Below the pieces are notes generated by a model that did no database searches, had not been told where the DNA came from, and was given only the letters and a program-made list of their open reading frames with translations. Of a stretch of DNA of 64,000 nt, positions 23,205-32,499 are shown in pieces. A program made the translations under genes and the position numbers. The DNA is from Dichotomocladium elegans (Eukaryota > Mucoromycota > Mucoromycetes > Mucorales > Lichtheimiaceae), in assembly GCA_025716815.1 (NCBI GenBank), contig JAIXMN010000023.1, forward strand, positions 62,001 through 126,000, given 5' to 3'. The first letter of the stretch is position 1; each line of letters opens with the position of its first letter.

Positions 23205-24090
23205 TACTACAAATTTATGAACAGTCAATTCTTTTATGAGGATGGACAGGATCATGTTATTGATAAGCATAGCTTCCCCAAATCCATGGATTATGTTGTT
23301 GATGAAGAAATGTACGCCCTTCAAACAATAGTTCGCACACTGATTATCCGCACACTCTTCATCGTGAGCACAACCATGAGCTTGTTGTTGTGCATGTGGA
23401 CGAAGTACAGAGCAAGGGCGTTCATAAGAAAGAATCAGTTACAAAACGAGATTACAAAGTTTATACGGATCAGGACAAAATAAGATTCTTCAAACCGATG
23501 TTCGAGAAGGTTTTGAGTGCATCAGCTGCTGCAAACCAGTTGGGAATTCATGTTTGCTCTGCGCAAAGGTGGGCGCTGCAGTATGAAAAAGACCCTGACG
23601 ACATACTGGAAAAGGGTAAAAGCTCTGGTCGTCCTTGCATTTTCAACGATGAGCATAAGAGAATCCTTTTAGAATGGGTTAATGAGAATCCGTCAATAGT
23701 CCTTGTGTTTTTCTTGATGAGTCTGCCTTCCATATTAACATGAAGCGTAGTATGGCGTGGTAAAAAAAAAGGATCTACTGCTGTGGTAACTGTCTCAAAA
23801 ACAAGAGCAAAAACGACTACTATCCTGCGTGCAATCTCTGCATCTGGCCTGATTAAATGCAGCTTAAGACTCCACAGACTTCGACCAGAAAACGAAAGCG
23901 GACAAGTGCTTCTGAAATTATTAGCAGAGGAACTGCCACTGGTCATTATCTTAGTTTTATCAAGGCTACAATGGATGAGATGGATAAGTGTCAGCACATG
24001 AAAGGTCATTACTTGGTCATGGATAATGCTCCTATTCATAAAGCCGAAGATATTTCTCGGTATATTGAGTCTAGAGGATTTCGATGGGCA
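23205..24090 (+). pseudogene. Tc1-like transposase relic F with internal deletion
   Basis: Reading left to right: leader EDGQDHVIDKHSFPKSMDYV and DEEMYALQTIV; helix-turn-helix SASAAANQLGIHVCSAQRWA; then NENPSIVL fused directly to a catalytic block now reading VFFLMSLPSILT in one frame and FLDESAFHINM in another. Compared with copies A and B, about 60 residues between NENPSI and the first catalytic Asp are missing. The rest of the DDE domain continues over further frame changes (AKTTTILRAISASGLIKCSL, then HYLSFIKATMDEMDKCQHMK and GHYLVMDNAPIHKAEDISRY). It stops after IESRGFRW, where the sequence becomes the 3' part of the antisense gene next to it. The catalytic Glu region is lost. Confidence 0.85.
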
Positions 24091-25110
24091 ATCGTGGATG
24101 GCTTGTCAGATACAACATACTTACGCCAAAAGACTTTGTTTACGACCAAGAGGGGACAAATGCTGCGCAAGTTGAAAAATGCAGGAACACCGTCCAAGGA
24201 ATGAGGGAATGTAATACGAGCGATTTCAAACGAAGCATAAATGCCCTGGCAGTAAATTGTTGTAGGTAAAATGTAATGGTGAAATCTAGCAAAATAAAAA
24301 GCAAATGGTAAGACATCCAATAAAAGGGAGTAAGAGGAGTCAATTTTACTGTTAATCTGAAAAGCAAGGGTGGAGTCCAGCAAGGAAACATCAATGGAGT
24401 TTTTGCAGAACACTGCCATCCAGTCTTCAGAAGTCGACAGAAATGTCGTGCGTGGGGTGGTGTCTTCTGGCTTTGTCTCCCCATACCCTCTGGAGCTAAC
24501 AAAGGATCCTCGCTGCTTCTGATAATGGCAGCATCGGGGCGAGCACTTCTGCGTTCAGTTGGCGCCGAATCGCTCCATTGCAAGTGCATATTTCGATCAG
24601 GGTCAGACAGGAGTGTCGAGAGGATAGGATCAAAATAGGTATTCCACAAGGCGTTTTCACTCTTGTTTCTAACATTCACCGCCGTCGATGGTAATTTTTG
24701 TATGCTATAGGTGAAATAAATGTATGTCATTTGTTACGATTTCAGCATATTTCTTGGTCGCTTACAGGTTCGCAATGCCTCGTAAAAGGCGGCGTGGTCC
24801 ATAATCCAAACCAGCACATTCTACAATGAGTTTTACGATGATACCGTTACAGATCGCACTGCCCATGGCCAGATCGGCAAACATCGAGGCAAAAGGTATG
24901 TGGACCTGATCCGGCAGATCCATCGAGTAATCCGTACAAGATGCATGCAAAGAGGCAGTTACGTTGTTAAGCAGACGATCGCCAAACATCGTGGTTGCAA
25001 TCTCACTATGTTTGCCGGCACTCAGGATAACACGCTGAAAAGGGATGCGATCTCGTTGCAATAATCCCCTGGAGGGAGGGGATCGTGCTTCGGAACCAAG
25101 GATCGTACAG
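24091..25110 (-). pseudogene. Broken gene of a Mucorales-type family with PD-(D/E)xK-like motifs
   Basis: The minus strand reads DRLLNNVTASLHASCTDYSM and GSAICNGIIVKLIVECAGLD, then an intron (GTAAGC ... CTATAG near 24,765-24,700) leading in frame to SENALWNTYFDPILSTLLSD and RRSARPDAAIIRS. After one frame break near 24,510 it continues with GYGETKPEDTTPRTTFLSTS. It then reads ITFYLQQFTARAFM in one frame and QGIYASFEIARITFPHSLDG in another, and LRSICPLLVVNKVFWRKYVV. The RPDA Asp followed by GE-x-K resembles the catalytic pattern of PD-(D/E)xK nuclease folds; that reading is inference. I have seen this type of protein as an unnamed multicopy family in Mucorales. The 5' end and the last residues are missing, both ends abut transposon pieces, and at least one frameshift is present. 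Confidence 0.65.
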
Positions 25111-25127
25111 CAACCTGATATTGGAGA

Positions 25128-25295
25128 AACAGCACGCAGGATAGTAGTCGTTTTTGCTCTTGTTTTTTGAGACAGTTACCACAGCAGTAGATCCTTTTTT
25201 TTTTACCACGCCATACTACGCTTCATGTTAATATGGAAGGCAGACTCATCAAGAAAAATACAAGGACTATTGACGGATTCTCATTAACCCATTAG
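25128..25295 (-). mobile_element. Inverted fragment of Tc1-like relic F
   Basis: About 165 bases are the near-perfect reverse complement of 23,675-23,843 inside relic F, including the same internal deletion junction and the unusual A-run before GGATCTACTGCTGTGG. It lies on the other side of the broken PD-(D/E)xK-like gene, so the two pieces form an inverted repeat with a spacer of about 1.3 kb. Confidence 0.85.
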
Positions 25296-25710
25296 ATGAC
25301 GAGCTGAAAGCAGAGCGCTGGTGGGAAGAATGAGTACCGTTTTCAAATTACGATTTTATAACAGGGAAACGGCATCAGAAACATTCATATGTGGATGTTT
25401 CGCGCATAACGCCATAAAATAAGATCAAAGACCGCAAGTACGGTCGACGATCATCACATGTGAAAAGAGTGTGTCTTTTAAAAATTTAAAATCTCTTTGA
25501 AAAGCGTGGAATTGGTTTCAGAAGACTTTCGTTACATCAGTAAGTTTGTGAAGGATGAACTACAAGACAAATACGCAATACGCGAAATTCAATATCAACC
25601 GTTTGTTCCCTGCACAAATTGAACTTGGAAGAAAATAGTATTGCAGACAACCGCAAAAGATAATAGCCATACGTTTAAGTTGTACTGAAAAGTATTTTGT
25701 CGATTGATCT

Positions 25711-25925
25711 TTACTGGGGTTCAACGAAACGGGAGCCCACATGTGCTGCGACAAAGCGTTCAAGATCCCGAAAAAAAACTCCCCTGAGTTTCAGTGAAAT
25801 TATTTTTGTACCCTTAAAATTTCCAGCGTCCATGACAAAACCTGGCCCTACATGGATCATATTCCACGTAGCGTGACGCAAACGAGGCTTTGAAGGTTCC
25901 AAAATATGACCAACCCGGGCTTGCT
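25711..25925 (-). pseudogene. Coding-like fragment of unknown family
   Basis: One 70-residue open stretch on the minus strand looks protein-like (GPGFVMDAGNFKGTKIISLK, then LRGVFFRDLERFVAAHVGSR). It begins right after a plausible splice acceptor (TTGCAG). The corresponding place in the second duplication unit (about 32,540-32,740) is recognisable at the DNA level but carries a stop and frame changes. I do not know the family. It may be the tail of a gene lost from both units. Confidence 0.35.
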
Positions 25926-28310
25926 GCAACATTGACATACACCATTATGTACCACGATCACTATTCTACGTGTATCTGTTTTTTAATCACAAATTAAAGT
26001 TCAGGGCTACGTCAGTGATTTGGTAAGTACATCATGTAAGGATCGTAGATCTATCGGATAGGTTAGAGCACATAGAAAAAAATGATTTATTTCTTGCTTA
26101 GCTATCTTTTTTTTTTTAGTTTTGTTCATTCCATTGGTGCGAAGTATATTTACTGTCTTAGGTCCGATAATATATTAGAGTTTTACGTGTCACTCTCGCG
26201 TGTATCGTACAATGGTATGCTATCTTCGGTGCAAAGCTCATTTCTAACATAAAGCCACAAAGGACACGTTATCGTCCTTTCTCAAAGCGATGAAGAGAAT
26301 AAACCTTCAGTGCAAAACATACTGGATTAAAGATGCTATTTACAGCATGAGTATAGTCCCAATGTCAATGATCATAAGTTTCAGCTTTGGGGCAAGGCGC
26401 GCAGTCCAAATATGTAGACCTGTACTGAAATAAAAGGTTCTCTGGATATGTACAAACATAACGATACACACAGAGATTGATAGTGCTTCAACTGTCGCGC
26501 GTGCTACCTATAAATATTAGAGGTCTACTTAATGGACCTCGAGTTATGTCAAATTCTATTAGTCTATTGGTATCTATAAATGTTCCAGTAATTAAAGAAT
26601 GGCATACGCTATTAGGAAACCACGTTGCTGTATCGCTTGATGTTTATTTGTCCTCCGGAGCACATGCATTAGAAATAGGATGTTGCTTCTCAGCTTTGTT
26701 ACTCAGGAATACAGAATCTATGTTTCCCGTCAAATGCATAGGATAGGAGAGAATGTTTATATAAAGACGATGGTTTCCTCCTTGCCAACAAGTACTTCCT
26801 TTCTCGTTCACTCTATCTCCGCCACTACATAACACCAAGAAACACAAGATGGATTGCGGTATCTTTAATGCTTTTTTCAGAAAACGACATACTCATGGCA
26901 GAACACATACCAAAGACGAAGTGCAGCACACTGCTCCTCAAGTTTCCGATATAGAATCCGAGAGACAAGAAAATTCCCAGGGTTACGGCGAAAGTGGCAG
27001 GAAGTATCATAACCGCCCAGATGTCGCATATATTTTGCCAGACGATGAAAGAGGTACATTACATATGTTTAAAACCTCTAAATCAAGGAGATACGGTGTA
27101 TACACAAACTCTAACGATAAAGTATACTCTCAGAGAATGACCGCGTTCATTTGCAGCACTGGCTGATGAAAGAGACGTTTGGTGGCAATTTCTCTGCCCC
27201 TGTTGCTGAGATGCTTGATAAAGGGATCATTGTACAGGATTCAGGCTGCGGTACGTATATTCGTTTCTATGGCCTTATATTGGAGAGCATGAAGGGGATT
27301 TTTTCACGGATACTAACCTTATTGTGAAACACAAAGGGCCCGGCACTTGGACTCTAGAAATGGCAACAGATTTTCCACGATCCACATTCATTGGTACCGA
27401 TGTGTCTGCCAGATTCCCAGAAGCTATCAAACCTAGCAACTGTCAGTTTCAGGTTCATAATCTGATAAACCAGGGTTTCTTTGCCGAAAATCACTTTGGT
27501 TACATACACCAACGGTTTCTTATCCTGGGTATCTTGGAAAAGGACTGGGAAAGCGTGAGTGATATGGATGATTTCTAGAACTATCCCAAGTAATCGGTAT
27601 ACTCTACTGACTTGAAATAATAACGACGTAGGTAATCAAAGAGCATGTGCGTACATTGGCTCCAGGCGGTTGGCTCGAATGTATGGAGGTAAGCAGTGAC
27701 TGAATTTAAAATAAGTACTATGATCACCATGACTTGCGCTGATGACGGGGAATTTAGCTGCCAGTATATCGTCCACGAAATTCGGGGCCAAATTATGAGA
27801 TCGTATCTACTGCGTGTGAGTGTCATTGCGGCTAAGCACACTATTAAAACGAACAAACTGTTAAAAACAGTATATCTTTTAGTCAGTACTGTTTGTAAGA
27901 TCAAGGGCCTTGACGCACAAATCCCAGATCACCTCGAGGAGCTGTTCAAGCGTGCTGGCCTTGTCAACATTGGATTCAAGGAAGTGGACGGTCCTATGAA
28001 TGAAGACTCACAATACGGTAAACTCACATGGTAAGAGAACCTATCATATTCACGAAAGCGATCGGTAGATTGGACACATGGTGATATAATACGCATCTTT
28101 TTAAGGGAAAATTTCTGTGAAGCGTTGCAAGCCCTCAGGCCTCTTATTGTGAAGGCTAATCCCGAATTGAATGGTGATGAGAAGTACGAGGAATTCTTGA
28201 ACAATTTCCGTGAAGAATGCACCAACCTGGGCACGTGTCAACCCTATTACCGTATTTGGGGTCAAAAACCGCTTGAAGAACGAGATGACTAATTGGAGGA
28301 TGGTCACTAA
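25740..28310 (+). repeat. Direct duplication, unit 1 (methyltransferase C plus upstream DNA)
   Basis: Matches unit 2 (about 32,500-35,130) in the same orientation. Matching begins with the CACAAATTAAAGTTCA region (25,985 against 32,786) and the degenerate stretch before it. It continues through TGTTCCAGTAATT, ATAGGAGAGAATGTTTATA and the whole of exon 1, which looks identical over hundreds of bases. It then drifts apart in the last third of the gene. The upstream parts have small insertions and deletions, so similarity is uneven. Confidence 0.8.
26849..28292 (+). CDS. Class I SAM-dependent methyltransferase, copy C
   Basis: Exon 1 (ATG at 26,849) ends at 27,053 in RPDVAYILPDDERG. Exon 2 (27,134-27,251) gives NDRVHLQHWLMKETFGGNFS, then MLDKGIIVQDSGCG. 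The SAM loop continues after an intron as GPGTWTLEMATDFP, followed by FIGTDVSARFPEAIKPSN and YIHQRFLILGILEKDWES. Later short exons carry IKEHVRTLAPGGWLECME and CQYIVHEIRG. The end is LDAQIPDHLEELFKRAGLVN and YRIWGQKPLEERDD. The same intron positions as copies A and D are kept, all SAM motifs are present and no lesion is visible, so it may be active. The substrate is unknown. Likely promoter: the region shared with copy D. Confidence 0.82.
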
Positions 28311-28469
28311 TAAACAAATGAAAATATATTGACAGTCATTTCAGGAAGTCGCAGCTTCAGAATTTGATATCGTGCAGAAAGTATGTATGTTCTTACAATA
28401 ATGTCACTTGGTCTACCAATAAAGTCGTCATCACATGTCATGGGGTGCGTTTATTTTTACTTGTCGCTT

Positions 28470-29336
28470 AGTAATTTTTGTCTTGACATTTTTACAATTT
28501 ATTTACGGAGATGGACAAGGAAATGTTGTTGACGAGGACCTAATCGCTATCGAAACAATAAGGTCTCGCACTCAAGTCCTAATAATAAAGCTCGGAAAAA
28601 TATTCCAATTCTGTAATACACCCAATTGCAGACGAGAGGTAAAATGATGTTGATATGGAATTATACAACAAGCGACGCTATACTGTTTACTTGATGACGA
28701 GGAAACGAGATTTTCACTTATTTTTTAGCAAATGCGCACGTGCGTCGGCTGTTGCGAGGCAGTTAGGTATTCATATTCATGCAGGTCAGAGATGGGTCAA
28801 ACGTTATTATGAAGATCCTGAAAGCATTTTCGAAAAAAAAAAAGAAAAAATCAGGATGGCGTCGTATTCTTGTGGATGAGCATAAGAAATTTCTTTCACA
28901 TTGATGAGAATCCTTCTGCTGTCTTAACTGAAGTGACAGAAAGTCTATTGCAAAACGTGATAGATCTTTATGTTTCTCGTATTACTGTTTATACTTCATG
29001 ACAATGCAGTGTTATCTATCCATTAAACAAGCACAATTCACATCTGTGGAAAGAAATAGCGAAGAAAAAATACAACAAAGGTGCGAGTGGGTCCAGAAGT
29101 GGCAACAGACTGATTTATATTTCACAAATTGTGTCTTTCTTGATGAATCAGCCTTTCCTATTAACTTGAAACGAGGTGTGGCTTGGTCAAAGAAAGGATC
29201 TCCTGCAATACTTATCGTGCCTACGGCGAAAGCGAAATCAACATCTATTTGGTCGCAGTATCTGGCTACCGGTTTGATTAATGGTAGTTTAAGAGTTCCA
29301 AATCGTGTCAAAAAGAAAGCTCGGGTGTGGGATTGA
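28470..29336 (+). pseudogene. Tc1-like transposase relic G
   Basis: A member of the same superfamily but more diverged than A, B and F. It has the leader YGDGQGNVVDEDLIAIETIR, the helix-turn-helix ASAVARQLGIHIHAGQRWVK followed by RYYEDPESIFE, then a frame break after an A-run near 28,845. It resumes with FTSVERNSEEKIQQRCEWVQ and the first catalytic block CVFLDESAFPINLKRGVAWS. The frame ends at 29,336, before the second Asp, and nothing like the MDNAPIHK or NPIE blocks follows. Truncated and inactive. Confidence 0.8.
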
Positions 29337-31119
29337 TGCGTAACAGCATAGGAACAGTGACAGGATATTAGGGAGCCATTCTACCGTACCTGATGCAAGT
29401 GCCAAGCATACTTCGCCCATCACAGCTTATGCCAGCGTTACAACTGCACCTGCCAGCTCTAATGAGCACGATACCCATCTAGGGCTGGAAAAAACACTGT
29501 GACGATCTCCAGAGCCACTATCGATGACGACACAATAGGGGAACCATGGATTGTCGACAACAAGGATTTCGGGACATTTTTCAAGCGATACCAGCAGGCG
29601 ATATACGATGTGGTTGGCCAACACACAATAAAAAAAATGCAAATTCCATTGCTTGGCCATGCTTTACCACACTCATATTTTTTTTTTTTGCATGAGCATT
29701 TGCATTTAACTTTGCGCTTATATTTTATAACCTTCCTTTGTTGAGACACTTACCAAAGCACTTGGCAGAATAAGAAACAAAACCGTTGAAATAACTTATG
29801 TATGACATTGCGCGATATCGCAAATATTTTTATATTGTGCCTTATTATCATTGCTGGTAGCCGCTTCTGGCTATGTCGTCGTTATTCTGATATCAAGAGA
29901 GGCATCGAAATCACTGCGTGCCTCAGAACGCACCATTGTCAGCAGGGAGAGCGGTGTTTCTTTGTGCTTCAATGGCTTCTCATTATCTGCTTTGTTAATA
30001 GGAACATTGCCAGTCACCATGTTCACACACCACAAACAAAGGGTTTCCTCCATCGATGAAGATAGGCTGGAGTTCCAACTCAGGAAGGTCTTCATTGTGT
30101 AATACTATACTGTACTATACTTGGGATGGTACTTCACTCATCAGTAACATATGCTTGATATTGATCCAAGTCATGTGCTGCTCAACTTGTTGCTTGATGA
30201 AGGCAAAGAGTACTGGTGGAATTTTTCTGTTAGCAACCTTTTGGTAGGGGAAGGAGGGTAAAACATTATATGTGCTTTTTTATATTCGAAGAAATTGCAG
30301 TATGAAGACTCATGATTTCTTTGTTAATAATAAACCATAGGAATGTTAGCAGAAAGCACTAGATCACGAATGAATTGCTAACGCAGAAACTGACTCCCGC
30401 AATTCAACCTAAAAGTACTTCCCGGCCCTATTATCGCAGGGTTAAGATGCGATAAGCAAGATACTTGGGCCACTCTCTCTCCGATGAACGGAGGGAAGGC
30501 ACTCTTATAGGTGAGCTGGGTGGGAAGAGGACATCATTTAAGCAATACAGCCTGCTGTGTGACAACATATAGGCTCGACTTGCTAACATCATCATTTCAT
30601 TACATGTTCATCAGCGCATACGCAAACCGCTCGGCTTATTATACGCATAAATTGCCTGTATTGAACCGCAAATAATATATACTGATGGCATGATATCCAT
30701 GATCGCATGACGCAAACTTGTGAAAGTCAAAGTACTCATAGTGATATCCCATCGCTGGATCTGCAATGGTAATAAGTACCCATACATGCGCCTTTCTGTT
30801 ACTGCGGTAGCAGAAACATAGGCATATACCCTCACAAACATGCATACATAAGCCAGGAAAGTTAATCCTATATTTGCTTCAATCATGATGGTTGACATTG
30901 GAGGATATTTAGTGTGTAAGGGGGCGATTTCCTTCAGGGTCAGGTTCGCTTGCATTTGAGTTAGAACGGCATTTGACAAAAATCCGTGCGCAGGGCGGTT
31001 TTCATACAGATGATACCGCAAATCCAAGGCCGATGTAACAGGACGTTTATGTACGAAAATAAAAGTGGTGTTTACTTGTAATACTGCATTTGATACTTCT
31101 ATGTATTTATCAATGGTAA
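29337..31119. other. Gene-poor stretch between relic G and the MITE
   Basis: No gene that I can support. Around 29,499-29,670 one frame looks mildly coding-like (EPWIVDNKDFGTFFKRYQQA) but is short, has no recognisable family and ends in a T-run. A 138-codon minus-strand frame at 30,611-31,027 lacks an ATG at its upstream end and shows no known domain. Confidence 0.4.
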
Positions 31120-31121
31120 TA

Positions 31122-31300
31122 CAGTGGTCTTCCGTTATAATGATATTCGTTACAATGATACAGCATTTCGCTATAGTGATACGCTTTTTACGGAACCATA
31201 TTGATCGGGCAGGAATTATTCCAACTCGTTATAGTATTAATTCGTTATAGTGATATGATTTGGTGAGAATCAAGGGTATCACTATAACGGGCGGCAGCTG
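31122..31300. mobile_element. Pogo/Tigger-like MITE, 179 bp, with TA target duplication
   Basis: The left end reads CAGTGGTCTTCCGTTATAAT and the reverse complement of the right end reads CAGCTGCCGCCCGTTATAGT. They agree at most positions over 24 bases, and TA lies immediately outside both ends (31,120-31,121 and 31,301-31,302). The inside repeats variants of CGTTATAGTGATA at least five times in both directions. CAG-starting inverted repeats rich in CGTTATA, with TA duplication, are known for pogo/Tigger elements. It is too short to code for a transposase. Confidence 0.75.
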
Positions 31301-31302
31301 TA

Positions 31303-32499
31303 AGGGATAAATAATTGTAAGCTCTTCTATCTATATACTCTTGGCAAAACTATTACAGCCGGTTGCAGAGAAAGTTAAAATTGAGCGGGTCATCTTGAAC
31401 TATGAAACTTGCTTCTCCCATTCTGCAGCCAATCCCATTTCGCTTATCGGCTTTATATAGCGAGTAGTTCCGGTAACAACTGATGTTTTTCATTATAAAA
31501 GAGCATACAGTATAGAGGCGTAAAGCAATCACTTATAGGAAAAATGGATTACAAATATGAAAGTCCTGTATATTAAACGCCGAAATTCTCTGTAGTGAAT
31601 GTACTACATATGTGGAAACTCTTACCTTTTTCCACCCGATTGGTTTCCAGGACTGTGATAAATGTCTAACCAGAATATCTCTGCAAATTGCAATGTGTAT
31701 GGCGATATTATTTCGTTCACCGTTACAATCAAAAGCTCGAACATCTCATCTGCATTTCACCTACAAGTATGGTCGGTAGTATTGTAGCGGCTCCGCATCT
31801 GCGCAAACTACAAATATACATTGAATGATCGTAAACTGCACAGGATGATTCCAGAGTATGATGTCTTCTCAAACAGCAATAGAGCGGTACAAAGGTGCAT
31901 AGATGGACCGGCTTGAAAGACCATCACTCAATACAGGAAAGAAGGCGCGGACAGATATCACTTGTGAGGATTCGACATTCTAAGCCAATAAAGGTGAATA
32001 GGTCCATTGATTGGCAGCTGATGAGCTAATGTTACTAATTTTGCCCCGACGCATTATGTAATTATGGACAGCAACTCCCGATAGACATGTCATAGAGTAT
32101 TGAGTCATAATGATGCTACCTCTGCTAATTCTTCACGCCGTGAAGACTATTGGACTTTTGAGCGTATGCTGTGTTAGCATATATCGCTTTGTAAGGAAGG
32201 GAAATAACAGCAAAAATGTTCAAATGCCGTAAAAATACGCGTATCACTACAAACCTAGTTCAAAACCTCACATATGGTCATCAATTATCACACACAAACA
32301 AAGCGAGTCGTCTTAAGAAATTAGAAATATCCTCGAAACGCGTGCGATTCGGTTGACAAGACCTCCATCCACCTCAGAAGCATGTGAACGATGAACCGCA
32401 AGTCCAAGTCACATTGATGCGACCCTCTGTGTCAAGAATCTATTCGCTGTGTAGGCTGATTTAAAAAAGTAGGGAAAATGCCTTGCGGATGGCTATAAA
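31303..32499. other. Intergenic stretch between the MITE and duplication unit 2
   Basis: No gene, repeat or RNA gene recognised over about 1.2 kb of AT-rich sequence. Confidence 0.4.

Noticed and set aside
30611..31027. 138-codon minus-strand frame
   Set aside because: No ATG at the start, no domain, no codon pattern different from the surrounding AT-rich DNA.
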